Source: Fibrella aestuarina BUZ 2
Lineage (GTDB): Bacteria; Bacteroidota; Bacteroidia; Cytophagales; Spirosomataceae
Direction: 5' to 3'
DNA length: 64,000 nucleotides
NCBI RefSeq assembly: GCF_000331105.1
Contig: NC_020054.1
Coordinates: forward strand, 2,043,698 to 2,107,697
The notes under the pieces were generated by a model. That model did not search any database, was not told where the DNA came from, and worked only from the letters and a program-made list of their open reading frames with translations. Positions 47,501-58,417 of this stretch are shown piece after piece; position 1 is the stretch's first letter, and every line of letters begins with the position of its first letter. The position numbers and the translations under genes are program-made.

Positions 47501-47943
47501 GTGATGTCGGCGGGCTTGGTGCCGAGCTTATCGTCATTGGTCTGGTTTACCGGGCTGCGGCTCTCGGTTGCACTACCGGTGGGGGCTGGGTTCAGTACCA
47601 CCTCGTCGGCATCGACCCGGTACTCGATTTTCAGCGGCACCAGCAGTTCGTTCAGGACGTTGCCCAGGGGCTGATTGCTTACGTTGATGGATACCTTTCG
47701 CTCCCCCCGAATCAGCGCTGAACTGTATGTAAACCGAACGTTAGTTTGCTTACTCAGTTGAGAGAGTACCGTTTTGATCGGCAGGTTCGTCAGTTGTAGG
47801 GTGACTTTACGGTTCAGGAGTTCTTGAGCGTGGGCATCGTAGGCTTTGGAAATACCCACGAATACCAGTGCAATCAAAAGCTGATATACGGTTCTTCGCA
47901 TGACCAGGTACGGTAGCCTGTACGATTTTGATAGAAGTTGCAT
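44551..47943 (-). CDS. SusC/RagA family TonB-linked outer membrane protein with STN domain
   Basis: 1130 aa (1116 from the ATG at 47901). Signal region RRTVYQLLIALVFVGISKAY. The STN (secretin/TonB short N-terminal) domain spans about 45-115 (LTNLPIKTVLSQLSKQTNVR). A carboxypeptidase-D-like regulatory domain follows at about 148-220 (VVDEKGEKLPGVSIVIKGTT). The plug has DEVVVIGYGTAKKRDITGAV and DILKDASAAAVYGSQAANGV, and the beta-barrel runs to the C-terminal aromatic end TAGLNIEF. An STN domain means it is probably a transducer that signals to the FecR/sigma pair encoded upstream, so transport is coupled to its own regulation. Confidence 0.96.
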   Translation of the reverse strand: MQLLSKSYRLPYLVMRRTVYQLLIALVFVGISKAYDAHAQELLNRKVTLQLTNLPIKTVLSQLSKQTNVRFTYSSALIRGERKVSINVSNQPLGNVLNELLVPLKIEYRVDADEVVLNPAPTGSATESRSPVNQTNDDKLGTKPADITVTGTVVDEKGEKLPGVSIVIKGTTRGTNTLGDGTFSINVPDADAVLIFSFVGYVPQELTVGNRTALNIALKLDDKSLDEVVVIGYGTAKKRDITGAVARADLNAFKEAPNVSLLQSLQGSVPGLNVGATTQAGQDPTISIRGRNSISGSTAPLIVLDGIIYRGSIVDINPNDIASVDILKDASAAAVYGSQAANGVILITSKTGKGTKKPTVEYSGSYSLQEITNKAMLPDNAAGFLQKKADRYISLSRTGSGLTQENPTWDVTKFVSPQVLAGIQNGTDTNWWELLTNRRPFIMNHDLSISGRTEQSSYFFSLGYTKQQNVVKNDDYQRYNFRVNLDSKVTNWMKVGLQSFYGLSDYSGAAPSLDDVQYEVPQLSPYDATGALLRMPDNARVNPLLQIGQQNLEKRSTLFGLLFADISIPFVKGLSYRLNFSQNLIDGKTYNFSSFAQNFNGEAAKLNSSQYLATLDNIVTYQNSFGPHAVNATLLYGTERRTFESTNAYAAFFTNDVLGYNKLDAGQAGLQSTTSNAWKEASLYSMARLIYSFRDKYVVTGTVRRDGFSGFSETNKFGVFPSLAMAWALSEEGFLKDKISVLNELKLRASYGVSGNRTLGRYQTLAKMTANVGNGYLYGDGGAAQQGQFLSALANSDLKWESTQAANFGLDFALFKNRLSGSFNTYISNTYNLLFNVDLPVANGLTSTPANIGKLRNTGQELTLSGRPIERPDFTWDMTVNFARNRNKVVSILGIDANKDGVEDDLVSSKIFINQPYGVAYDFNIIGMWQVADAEANRIPAGFTYGTYKVEDLNGDGAYTAAADRKILGYTDPSYRFSIQNSFRYKAWEFSFFINSIQGGSKYYYGQPGNALPNPDNISNGNIFKFDYWTPEKPNARYRQIGYYTVALGETFSPYVQRNFVRLQNVTLSYNLPQTLTQRMKLNRVKLFLNGKNLVTLTDWDGWDPETGTGLDRSAYPLLRNYTAGLNIEF

Positions 47944-48032
47944 ACATTCACTTGTTTTTGTTCGGTTTGTAAGGGCAAAAGCTCCCCGTGCCTCAGCAGT
48001 GAGGCCATTGATCAGCGGCGGAACGTGTTATG

Positions 48033-48066
48033 AGCCGGTAATGCTGGAACCATTACCGGCTTTTTT
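48033..48066 (+). other. Stem-loop between FecR and SusC genes, T-run on the opposite strand
   Basis: AGCCGGTAATG (48033-48043) pairs perfectly with CATTACCGGCT (48051-48061). The T-run follows on the + strand, while all nearby genes are on the minus strand. As drawn it would end an antisense transcript. In the sense direction it is a hairpin without a U tail, perhaps a processing or attenuation point. Confidence 0.75.
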
Positions 48067-48103
48067 GGCAATAGACGCAGGGTGTTACATAGGCAGCTAG
48101 CGG

Positions 48104-49231
48104 TTAGGAAGTACAGCCGGTGCTGGTGATGATCAGTTGCCCGTCTACGACTTCGTAGGAGGCGCCAATCGCCCGGCATATGCGGTCAAGACGCTGATAA
48201 AGCCCTTCGTTGGCTGACAAGGTTGTTGTGATCGGGCACTGGCTCAGGAGTTGCGCATCAAACACGATATCCAGCCCGTACTGCTTTTCCAGGATAGCCA
48301 GTACATCTGAGACAGGCTTGTCGTCGAAACTTAACGGCTGAGTAACCGAAGAAACGGGAACTGGCTGCTCAATCAGGTCTTTGGCCAGTTGTTCGGTTGT
48401 TCGCTCGAACGTGGCCCGTTGGTTGGGCGTCAGCACCACCCCAGCTACCTGCGACGTGGCGGCCTGATCCATCCGGTCGAAATTGCGACGGGCAAACACC
48501 GATACCCGGCCCGTTCGAACAATCACCCGAACCGTTTTATCCTGGTCGTAGGCCTGTACGTGAAAGCTCGTACCGACCACTTTCGTTACGGTGCCGCCGG
48601 CGAATACGAGGAAAGGCCGGGCTGGATTCTTCGTGACGTTAAAAAAGGCTTCGCCCTGTAGGTCAACCTCGCGCCTGTTGGCGGCAAACGATTTGGCGTA
48701 ACGCAACCGGCTGCCGGGCTGGAGTTGTACCGAACTGCCGTCGCTCAGCGTGATGGTTACAGGGTGAGCGGTAGTATTTACCGCTTCGTGCTGACTGGCC
48801 TGGTCCATAGAAGCCGTTGGCGACAACTGGCCGGCGATGGGGGCGGTTGTGTCGGTTTGGGTAAACCACCAGCCTGCGCTCAGTACCAGGGCCACGCCCG
48901 CCGCCACGGCCCAGCGCTGCCAGGATGGTGTATGCCGGATGATACGCCCAACGGGGATGGGTTCCGTGGTTTCCTGCTCGATGCGGCTGCGTAAGTGTTG
49001 CCAGATCGCCTCCAGCTGGTCGGCGTCGGCCACAGAGAGTGCCCCGGGATCGGTGGCCCGGCTTAGCTGTTGCAGCAAATGAATGGCCCTTACTACGATG
49101 GCAACTAGCTGAGGGTTTTCCTGGAGTAGGCCTATCCAGAACTGATCCGTTGCCGGGTTGGGTTGCATGACCCATTGTCGGAAGGCAGAATCGGCCGCTA
49201 AGTCTTCCGCATTATAGTTGGTATAGTCCAT
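48104..49231 (-). CDS. FecR-family anti-sigma factor
   Basis: 375 aa. A cytoplasmic N-terminal part (FRQWVMQPNPATDQFWIGLL) binds sigma. One TM helix lies near 108-124 (WAVAAGVALVLSAGWWF). The periplasmic FecR domain spans about 155-255 (ITLSDGSSVQLQPGSRLRY, EVDLQGEAFFNVTKN, TVTKVVGTSFHVQAYD). The C-terminal DUF4974 domain, an STN-like fold, is at about 300-370 (LSFDDKPVSDVLAILEKQYG). It passes the substrate signal from SusC to the ECF sigma factor encoded upstream. Confidence 0.95.
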   Translation of the reverse strand: MDYTNYNAEDLAADSAFRQWVMQPNPATDQFWIGLLQENPQLVAIVVRAIHLLQQLSRATDPGALSVADADQLEAIWQHLRSRIEQETTEPIPVGRIIRHTPSWQRWAVAAGVALVLSAGWWFTQTDTTAPIAGQLSPTASMDQASQHEAVNTTAHPVTITLSDGSSVQLQPGSRLRYAKSFAANRREVDLQGEAFFNVTKNPARPFLVFAGGTVTKVVGTSFHVQAYDQDKTVRVIVRTGRVSVFARRNFDRMDQAATSQVAGVVLTPNQRATFERTTEQLAKDLIEQPVPVSSVTQPLSFDDKPVSDVLAILEKQYGLDIVFDAQLLSQCPITTTLSANEGLYQRLDRICRAIGASYEVVDGQLIITSTGCTS

Positions 49232-49326
49232 TCTGAATCTCGTCTCGAAGGCAAGAGAAGGACTGTATCGGTTTTAACTCATTATTTCTAAAAATAATTT
49301 TATAAATGACGCCGGGTTGGATCGAC

Positions 49327-50016
49327 TCAGGTCATCAGGGACCAACTGGCCAGCAACAGGACGCTGATCAGCAGCTGGCGCAGCGCGTGAATAGCCCTGT
49401 TTATATTGTTGATGACAGACTGCGTGTTTATACCCATCAGGGAGGCAATCTCCTCATTGCTGAGTTGGTGGTAATAGGCCAGCACAAGGGCTTCCTGCTG
49501 CCGGGCTGGTAGGGTATCGACAGCCCGACGCAGGCGGTTTACCTGAAGCTCGCGCCTATCCAGATCCGACAGTAACGTTTCGACCGAAGGAATGCTCAGC
49601 AGGTTTTCAACACCGTCCAGGTCATCGGCTTGGTGTAATGGGTCCGACCGGAGGGAGAGGGAGCCTGTCAGCCGATTGCGCATGATGCGCAACAGATAAT
49701 ACCGGATGTTGGCGGGCGTAGTCAGGGTGGCGCGGTATTTCCAGATTTCCAGAAAAACGTCTTGTACCGCATCGGCTACCGCAGCGGAGTTGGGGTGTAA
49801 TCGCTTCCCATACGTGAGCAGCGGTCCCGCATGAGCACGATACAGCTGCTCAAAGGCCTGGGTATTGCCTTTTGTAAACGCCTTCCAAAGAAGGGCGTCC
49901 GTTTCAAAGGGAGGTGGGCGATCAGTTGCCAAGTTACGGTAGCGTTTACGTCGATTTGGGTTTGTTGCATTTGCCCTGTTTACCGGCCTAGGTTGCCAGC
50001 CACAGTAAAGCCTCAC
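49327..50016 (-). CDS. ECF RNA polymerase sigma-70 factor
   Basis: Up to 229 aa from GTG at 50016. There is no ATG near, and a downstream TTG (at NLATDR) may be the true start. Region 2 is at about 50-115 (FEQLYRAHAGPLLTYGKRLH, AVQDVFLEIWKYR). Region 4 is at about 160-215 (LPARQQEALVLAYYHQLSNE, IASLMGINTQSVINNINRAI). A hydrophobic C-terminal tail (LLISVLLLASWSL) is common in Bacteroidota ECFs. It directs transcription of the SusC/SusD operon when released by FecR. Confidence 0.93.
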   Translation of the reverse strand: MRLYCGWQPRPVNRANATNPNRRKRYRNLATDRPPPFETDALLWKAFTKGNTQAFEQLYRAHAGPLLTYGKRLHPNSAAVADAVQDVFLEIWKYRATLTTPANIRYYLLRIMRNRLTGSLSLRSDPLHQADDLDGVENLLSIPSVETLLSDLDRRELQVNRLRRAVDTLPARQQEALVLAYYHQLSNEEIASLMGINTQSVINNINRAIHALRQLLISVLLLASWSLMT

Positions 50017-50251
50017 AAGACGGTTTCAAACCGGAACGTATCGACGCTGAATCCAGACTAGTAAAGGCTGCAAACCCGTATTGGTCTCCTAGCAGCTGGC
50101 CGATCAGCCGCTAGCAGGGGGCTCATGCATTTTCTATGTATGAGTAATTCGTTTGTTGATAGCGGAAAGCTACGGTTTTCGCTTAAAATAAGGAATCTGT
50201 AGGCGGGTAATACCTACGTTGCGTTGTTTCATACTGTACCGGCTACCTATT

Positions 50252-52528
50252 TTAGGGCCTGACTTCCCATTGATGGGTGCCGCTGGGTACGTTGGTCAGT
50301 TGCCAACTGTGTTTGTCGGCGGGCGGGGTAAGCTGGCGGCCGTTTTGCCAGAGGGTGGCGGTTGGGCTGAGGCGGGGTACGTACACGACGCCCCGCGAGT
50401 TAGCGGGCAGCGTCAGTCGCATGTACCATCGCTGGGTACGTTGGGTGAACGCTACGCGCACGGGCCCGTGCAGGGTGGGTAGCTGTAGCGACGCCTGGTT
50501 CAGCGCGCCGGGTTGGGGTTTTACCTGAATGACGCCAAAGGCCGGGGTCAGCGGTTCGACGCCCATCAGTTTCCGCACGATTACGTTGGCCGGGGCGGCT
50601 CCCCAGGCGTGGTTCCAGTCCTGGTTGGGTTTGTAGCGCGTGTCCCAGGCTTCGGTAGTCATCGTGGAACCGGTCCGAATCATGTTGTACCAGCTCCGTT
50701 CGGCGGTCGAGGTCAGGAGCGAGAGGGCATAGTCGGCTTCATGCGCGTTGTACAGGGCGTCGAGCAGAAATTGCGCGCCGTAGACGCTACAGGCCATACC
50801 CCGCGACCGGATATGCGCCAGTACCCGCGCTCGGTTGGCCTCGGGCACCAGCCCAACCGCCAGCGCCATCATGTTGGCGTGCAACGATGCGTGGCGGGTG
50901 CTGTCGCCATCGGCTACAAGGCCCGTGGCAGGGTCGATAAACGTAGCCTGATAGGCCCGTTTAACCTGCTCACCGCGCTGCCGGAACTGCGCCGCGTCGG
51001 CGGATTGACCGAGTTGGTCCGCCAGGTCGGCCATGTAGCGCAGGGCCTGGTAATGGAAGGCGTTCACGACCGCATTGTAGTCGCAGAAGACGAAGCCATC
51101 GGTTTCGCCCGCTTCTCTCTTGCCCAGGCCTAGTACGCCCTGTTGCGGCCAGTCGACGATGTCCTGAAGGGTGGGGCGCCCGTCGAAGGTTTCGTAGTGA
51201 ATCGATGCTTTGAAAGCAGGCGTTTGTAAACCGGTGCGGGTGCTGATGAGGCCATCGGGCCGGGCCAGCGGTAGCAGCAGTTTGGCGCTTAGGTCGGTAT
51301 AGAGGCGGGTCAGGTTGCGCGCGTCGCCCGAGTAGCGGTAGTCGTTCCAGGCGATCAGTACGTTTTGCAAGGACCACTCAGTAGGCCAGGTGGCGTGAAA
51401 AATGAGGTAATCGAGCGAGCGTTTGGCCATGGTATACTCCCCATCGGTCGCGTAGTGCGCCAATTGATTGATCAGCGCGTCGGCTTCGTAAGGAATCCGT
51501 TCGCGGTCACCGTCGACGTAATAGCCCGTAAACGAGGTGGCTTTGATGGTGTGTTTGCACAGCGCCCAAACCCGATTCAACGTGGTGTCGGAGCTACCGA
51601 AGGTCGCGGCGGTATCATCGAACGGGTACGTGACGACGTGACGCACTAACTCCCCCACCTGCACCGTAGCAGCGGGCCGTTCGAGCTCGATGTACCGAAA
51701 CGGCAGCACTTCGCCGATGTAACCGGGCATCATAATCGCCTTGGGGCCGGTGTTACGCTTGTCGGGCGGGATCGGCACCGGGTACGTGTGCGTGCCGGGG
51801 CGCAGCCGCAAGATGAGCCGCCGGTAGCGGATGGTGCCGGGCGGTTTACGCTGCACCGCACCCCCGGGCGTGAGCGCTTCGCCCAGGTGCAGCACCAGCG
51901 AGTCGGTGGTGGCTGTCGTTTGGGCGGTAAGCCATACCTGCCCAAAGGCGTCGTTACTAAAGTCATACAGCCGCGCGCCGTTGGGCTGGGTACGTTGCCG
52001 GGCCGGTTTCTGCTGCTCCTTCACGAGCGGATAATGGCTCGTGGCGTAGTCGGCCAACTCGGGGGCGGTGCGGAATACCCGGATCGCCGAATAGGGGCTA
52101 GCCCGTCGCCGGTCGTCCCAGACCCGGATTTTCCAGTAGTAGACCCGATTGGGCTGTAAGCGCCGTCCGGCTGGCAGCAACACGCCTACACTCTGATCGC
52201 TGGGTACGTTCCCCGAATCCCATACGTCGCCCCGCCCGGCGGCGCAGTTGGCCCGCGACGAGCTTAGCACTAGCTGCCAGGCCGTCTGTCGATAGCCAGT
52301 GCGGGTGTCGGGTAGTTGCCAGCTAAAGGAGGGTCGTTCGCTGCGGACCAAGGCCATTTGCAGGGAGTCGGGTGCTGTTTCGGGCGTCAGCGTGGTCAGA
52401 AAACCGCGTTGCCAGACCTTGTCGGTATGCAGCAGTAAATCGGTACGCAGCGCCACCGGAGCCAGCGGCGCCTGCGCCCATAGCGACGACACGGTCAGCG
52501 AAAACAGAGCCAGCAAAAAGGATCGCAT
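50252..52528 (-). CDS. Alpha-L-rhamnosidase-like glycoside hydrolase (GH78 type)
   Basis: 758 aa with signal peptide (RSFLLALFSLTVSSLWAQA). The N-terminal beta domain (RPSFSWQLPDTRTGYRQTAW, VYYWKIRVWDD) is as in GH78. The (alpha/alpha)6 domain is at about 310-650. DGDRERIPYEADALINQ (about 335) corresponds to the family's acidic catalytic region, and TEAWDTRYKPNQDWNHAWGA (about 620) to the second. A C-terminal beta domain follows (GVIQVKPQPGA). Variations from the classical DCPQRDER motif mean that specificity is uncertain. Confidence 0.9.
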   Translation of the reverse strand: MRSFLLALFSLTVSSLWAQAPLAPVALRTDLLLHTDKVWQRGFLTTLTPETAPDSLQMALVRSERPSFSWQLPDTRTGYRQTAWQLVLSSSRANCAAGRGDVWDSGNVPSDQSVGVLLPAGRRLQPNRVYYWKIRVWDDRRRASPYSAIRVFRTAPELADYATSHYPLVKEQQKPARQRTQPNGARLYDFSNDAFGQVWLTAQTTATTDSLVLHLGEALTPGGAVQRKPPGTIRYRRLILRLRPGTHTYPVPIPPDKRNTGPKAIMMPGYIGEVLPFRYIELERPAATVQVGELVRHVVTYPFDDTAATFGSSDTTLNRVWALCKHTIKATSFTGYYVDGDRERIPYEADALINQLAHYATDGEYTMAKRSLDYLIFHATWPTEWSLQNVLIAWNDYRYSGDARNLTRLYTDLSAKLLLPLARPDGLISTRTGLQTPAFKASIHYETFDGRPTLQDIVDWPQQGVLGLGKREAGETDGFVFCDYNAVVNAFHYQALRYMADLADQLGQSADAAQFRQRGEQVKRAYQATFIDPATGLVADGDSTRHASLHANMMALAVGLVPEANRARVLAHIRSRGMACSVYGAQFLLDALYNAHEADYALSLLTSTAERSWYNMIRTGSTMTTEAWDTRYKPNQDWNHAWGAAPANVIVRKLMGVEPLTPAFGVIQVKPQPGALNQASLQLPTLHGPVRVAFTQRTQRWYMRLTLPANSRGVVYVPRLSPTATLWQNGRQLTPPADKHSWQLTNVPSGTHQWEVRP

Positions 52529-52533
52529 AAAGG

Positions 52534-53814
52534 TCAGCGTAAGTCTTCGCCGTGGTCATTGGGGAAATCGCTGCCGCTCCAGATGGCCTGGGCACTCCAC
52601 GGCTGCGGCGGGTCGGCCCAGAACGGGTCGGTGGCGGGCAAGCCGAGCGGCAGGAACAAACTGGTGGCCAGATAGAGGCTCCCCTGGTTGTTATACACGT
52701 CGGCAATGTCGGGTTGCGCGCCATACAGGCCGATGGTCAGCCAGCCGTTCTGATAGGTGGTGGGGCTTTCAAGTGTTTTCCGAAGCACGGCGGTCAGCGC
52801 GCCCCGCACCTGCGCCGGTTTCAGTGATGTTGGCAAGGACTTTCGCCAGGCTATATCGGCCAGATGATGAAACGCCGCCCCCCGATACACGATGGAGCGA
52901 CCCGTGGCCGGAAACGAGCCATCGGTGTTGATGAGCCGTTCCTGGATGACGGCGTACCGTTCGTTGCGCCGACGAATTTTGTCGGTCATGGCCGCGTAGG
53001 CGTTGGTTTTGGTGCCGATGATGCCCGTAATGGCGGCCAGATAAGGGTGAATGACGTAGCTGTTGTAATAGTCGAAGGCATAGCGGGGACCGTCGGTGTA
53101 CATCCCGTCGCCCACGTACCACTGCTCCATTTGTTGCAGCGCGTAGTCGACGCGCATCGGGTCCCAGTCGTAGCCGAAGCGGCAGAAAAAGGCTTCGTTC
53201 ATGGCCGAAAACAACAGCCAGTTGGAAAAACCCGGCTTGAATTTACGCGTGCTGCGAATGGCCGTAACGAGCCGGTCGCGGTCAGTGGCCGACAGGTGAT
53301 CCCACAGCCACGGCGCCCGCACGACCGCCAGCGCCAGAAACGACGCATCGACCAGCGACTGACCGGCGATGTCGAACCGCATGTAGTCGCGGGCCGTGGA
53401 GTCGAGCGCGTTGGACAGGCCTTTGAGCACCCACTGCCGGTACTGGTTGCGCAGGGCCACTTCGTCGGGGGCGCCACCTTCGGCCTGTAGCCAGGGCGCC
53501 ATGCCGCTCAGCACCCGGCCCAGCACTTCCACATACTGCACCTGCAGCCGTTGATCGCGGTTGTCGACCCGTTTCGATACTACTTTGGGCATCAGAATAC
53601 GCAGGCTGTCGTGGGCCAGGCTCTGCAACACGGGCCGCACCATCCGGTCCATCTCGTAGAGCCAGTATTGGCGGTCGGTGCGAGTTGGCGTCAAGTTAGG
53701 TGCCGTGCCCGAGCGGGTCCGGCTGTTTCGTTTCGACTGGGCCTGTAGCGGCGCGGTCAGGCCGATCAGCCCGCACAATCCGATCAGCAGCAGACAGATA
53801 ATCCGGCGTTTCAT
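52534..53814 (-). CDS. DUF2264 domain-containing protein, putative polysaccharide-active
   Basis: 426 aa. Signal peptide (IICLLLIGLCGLIGLTAPLQ). The DUF2264 pattern is evident: DRQYWLYEMDRMVRPVLQSL, LGRVLSGMAPWLQAEGG, FSNWLLFSAMNEAFFCRFGY, YVGDGMYTDGPRYAFDYYNS, with an (alpha/alpha)6-like fold expected. Family members are often found beside rhamnosidase and lyase genes. The stop lies 5 bases from the GH78-like start, so the two are co-transcribed. Confidence 0.9.
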   Translation of the reverse strand: MKRRIICLLLIGLCGLIGLTAPLQAQSKRNSRTRSGTAPNLTPTRTDRQYWLYEMDRMVRPVLQSLAHDSLRILMPKVVSKRVDNRDQRLQVQYVEVLGRVLSGMAPWLQAEGGAPDEVALRNQYRQWVLKGLSNALDSTARDYMRFDIAGQSLVDASFLALAVVRAPWLWDHLSATDRDRLVTAIRSTRKFKPGFSNWLLFSAMNEAFFCRFGYDWDPMRVDYALQQMEQWYVGDGMYTDGPRYAFDYYNSYVIHPYLAAITGIIGTKTNAYAAMTDKIRRRNERYAVIQERLINTDGSFPATGRSIVYRGAAFHHLADIAWRKSLPTSLKPAQVRGALTAVLRKTLESPTTYQNGWLTIGLYGAQPDIADVYNNQGSLYLATSLFLPLGLPATDPFWADPPQPWSAQAIWSGSDFPNDHGEDLR

Positions 53815-53956
53815 GGGCGGTGGTTTGTTGGGTACGTAGTAAGAGGCCGATTTGCAGCCGAGGAGAGGTCAGGTACGTTGGGGCTGGCTTTTCCTGGTTG
53901 AAGACGACAAACGGCCAGATATACCGGCTGGTGAATGGCCTGAGGCTTGTTTATGC

Positions 53957-54850
53957 TTACCGCTGGTAGACCCGAACGTACTCGATTTCGTACCGCGTTG
54001 GGAAGGTCGTGCCGCTGGGGTCGCCGCCGTTGTCGCCGCCAATCGCCAGGTTCAGCAGCAGGTAGTGTGGTTGCCGGAACGGGTTCTTGCCCGAGCCATC
54101 TCCATTAAGGGTCTGCGTCAATAAGACCTCGTTGAGCAATTGCCCATCTACGAACAACCGGATCGCTTCGGGTGTCCAGTCCATGCGCCAGGTGTGAAAA
54201 CGACTCGCCCAATCGGCCCCGCCTAACGAGGCGAGCGGCGTTTTGGTGGTGCGCCAGTTGGCTGTGTAGCGCTTCGACGTACCCCAGGCTACGTTGGCCA
54301 GCAGGTCGTTGCGGTAATACTCCATAATGTCGATTTCGCCGTTCGACGGCCATTCCCCCGCAACGCCCAGGGTCCAGAAGGCGGGCCATAAACCGGGGCT
54401 GACGTCGATGCGCCCCCGCATCTCGAAGCGACCATACTGCCAGCTGTGCAGCCCCTCGGTTTTCAGGCTGGCCGCCGTGTAGTCGATGGTCGGGCGGCTG
54501 CGGCGCCAGTCGGTGCTGCCGGGCTGGTGTTGCGGGTTAGGGCGTTGGTCGCGCCGTCCTTCAATGATGAGCCTGCCGTTCTGGCAAAAGGCATTGTCGG
54601 GCTGGTACCACTGTAGTTCGTGGTTACGTACAAAGCCCCGCTCAAAGGTCCAGTTGGCCGGGTTGGGCGGGCCGTCGGTGTCAAATTCGTCGGCCCATAC
54701 GAGCCGCCAGGTCGTGTCGGTAGGGGCGGCGGCGGGCGTTACAGACTGAGCTGTCGCAGACTGAGCCGTCGCGGACTGAGCCAGACCGTTTAGCCGCAAT
54801 AGCAGCAACAGGGCGGGCAGATACAAACAAGAGCGGGAAAAACTGGGCAT
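53957..54850 (-). CDS. Glycoside hydrolase family 16 (beta-glucanase/galactanase type)
   Basis: 297 aa from the ATG at 54850 (MPSFSRSCLYLPALLLLLRL); an upstream ATG is less likely. The signal peptide is followed by a short repeat (SATAQSATAQSV). The catalytic GH16 domain has the nucleophile/acid motif NGEIDIMEYY (ExDxxE), with WRLVWADEFDTDG, LHSWQYGRFEMRGRI, LWPAFWTLG and a C-terminal YEIEYVRVYQR. By family it cuts beta-1,3 or beta-1,3/1,4 glucans or galactans. It ends the minus-strand glycan gene run. Confidence 0.94.
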   Translation of the reverse strand: MPSFSRSCLYLPALLLLLRLNGLAQSATAQSATAQSVTPAAAPTDTTWRLVWADEFDTDGPPNPANWTFERGFVRNHELQWYQPDNAFCQNGRLIIEGRRDQRPNPQHQPGSTDWRRSRPTIDYTAASLKTEGLHSWQYGRFEMRGRIDVSPGLWPAFWTLGVAGEWPSNGEIDIMEYYRNDLLANVAWGTSKRYTANWRTTKTPLASLGGADWASRFHTWRMDWTPEAIRLFVDGQLLNEVLLTQTLNGDGSGKNPFRQPHYLLLNLAIGGDNGGDPSGTTFPTRYEIEYVRVYQR

Positions 54851-57488
<2,638 letters not shown>

Positions 57489-57510
57489 TCATCAGTAAGT
57501 AAAGAGTAAG

Positions 57511-57542
57511 AAAGGTGGTCTGACAACAGGCCACCTTTTTTT
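57511..57542 (+). terminator. katG terminator
   Basis: AAAGGTGG (57511-57518) pairs with CCACCTTT (57531-57538), followed by a T-run to 57542. It ends the katG transcript. Confidence 0.93.
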
Positions 57543-57634
57543 GTACCCAATGCCCACTGGCAACGTACCTGAAGCCAGTCACCGTCGCGCTGATGCGGCA
57601 CTTATCCGGACGCAGTGAAGGGGATTCTGCACGA

Positions 57635-57679
57635 AAATGCCCTGTCGATTACCGTTCGTGGAAAACGGACAGGGCATTT
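57635..57679. repeat. Stem-loop upstream of the membrane protein gene
   Basis: AAATGCCCTGTC (57635-57646) pairs perfectly with GACAGGGCATTT (57668-57679), with inner CCGTT/AACGG pairing. No T-run follows. It could be an RNA element in the leader or a terminator remnant. The rest of 57543-57791 holds AACGTACCTG (57562) and CACGTACCTG (57761) and no gene. Confidence 0.7.
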
Positions 57680-57791
57680 GCCCGATCGCGCCAACTTTGT
57701 TCCGATTCGGCCATGGCTTAAGCTGTGCGGTACGTACCCGGAGCGCCGCCCCGTATCAGTCACGTACCTGACTATGCCAACGGAACTGATT

Positions 57792-58403
57792 ATGCTGACA
57801 AAACATACGACACTCATCGGGCTCGTCGTGGCGCTGCTCCTGCTGGCCGTAGCGGCCGCGCACTATCCTGGCGGTTCGTACTGGGACGCACACTCGGTTG
57901 GCTACGATTGGACGACGAACTACCTTTGTAATCTGTTTTCAGAACAGGCTGTCAATGGGTTAGCCAACCCTGCCCGACCGTGGGCGATTGCCGGTATGCT
58001 GCTGCTGTGCATCAGCTTTGGGGTGTTTTTTGTCCGGTTTTCCCGGCGGATTCCGTCGAAATCGGCTTCGGCTGTCATCGCCTATGGCGGCGTGGGCGCT
58101 ATGCTGTTCGCCTTTCTGGTCATTACCCCCTACCATGATCTAATGATAGGTATCGCTAGTTTTTTGAGCTTACTGGCGCTGTTTTATGTGTTTGTGTTTA
58201 TCATGAAATCGAAGCTGCTTGGCTTCAAGCTAGTAACGATTAGCTACCTGCTGGTTCTCTACGCCAATAATTACATCTATTACACCCAACACTTTCTGAA
58301 ATTGCTGCCCATTATGCAGAAAATCAGCTTTCTGATTGGGGTAATCTGGATGCTGGGCCTGGAGTATTTTACCAAACCCGACGACTTTAAACCGGCTGCC
58401 TAA
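57792..58403 (+). CDS. Membrane protein of unknown function, 203 aa
   Basis: Start chosen at the ATG at 57792 (MLTKHTTLIGLVVALLLLAV); the longer in-frame extension overlaps the stem-loop and is unlikely. About six hydrophobic segments. The periplasmic loop near residue 30 has PGGSYWDAHSVGYDWTTNYL. It resembles DUF998-type membrane proteins (CNLFSEQAVNG, then six TMs), but I am not certain. It lies 14 bases before the DUF1330-like gene, possibly one transcript. Confidence 0.75.
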   Translation: MLTKHTTLIGLVVALLLLAVAAAHYPGGSYWDAHSVGYDWTTNYLCNLFSEQAVNGLANPARPWAIAGMLLLCISFGVFFVRFSRRIPSKSASAVIAYGGVGAMLFAFLVITPYHDLMIGIASFLSLLALFYVFVFIMKSKLLGFKLVTISYLLVLYANNYIYYTQHFLKLLPIMQKISFLIGVIWMLGLEYFTKPDDFKPAA

Positions 58404-58417
58404 GCCTTGAGAATACG

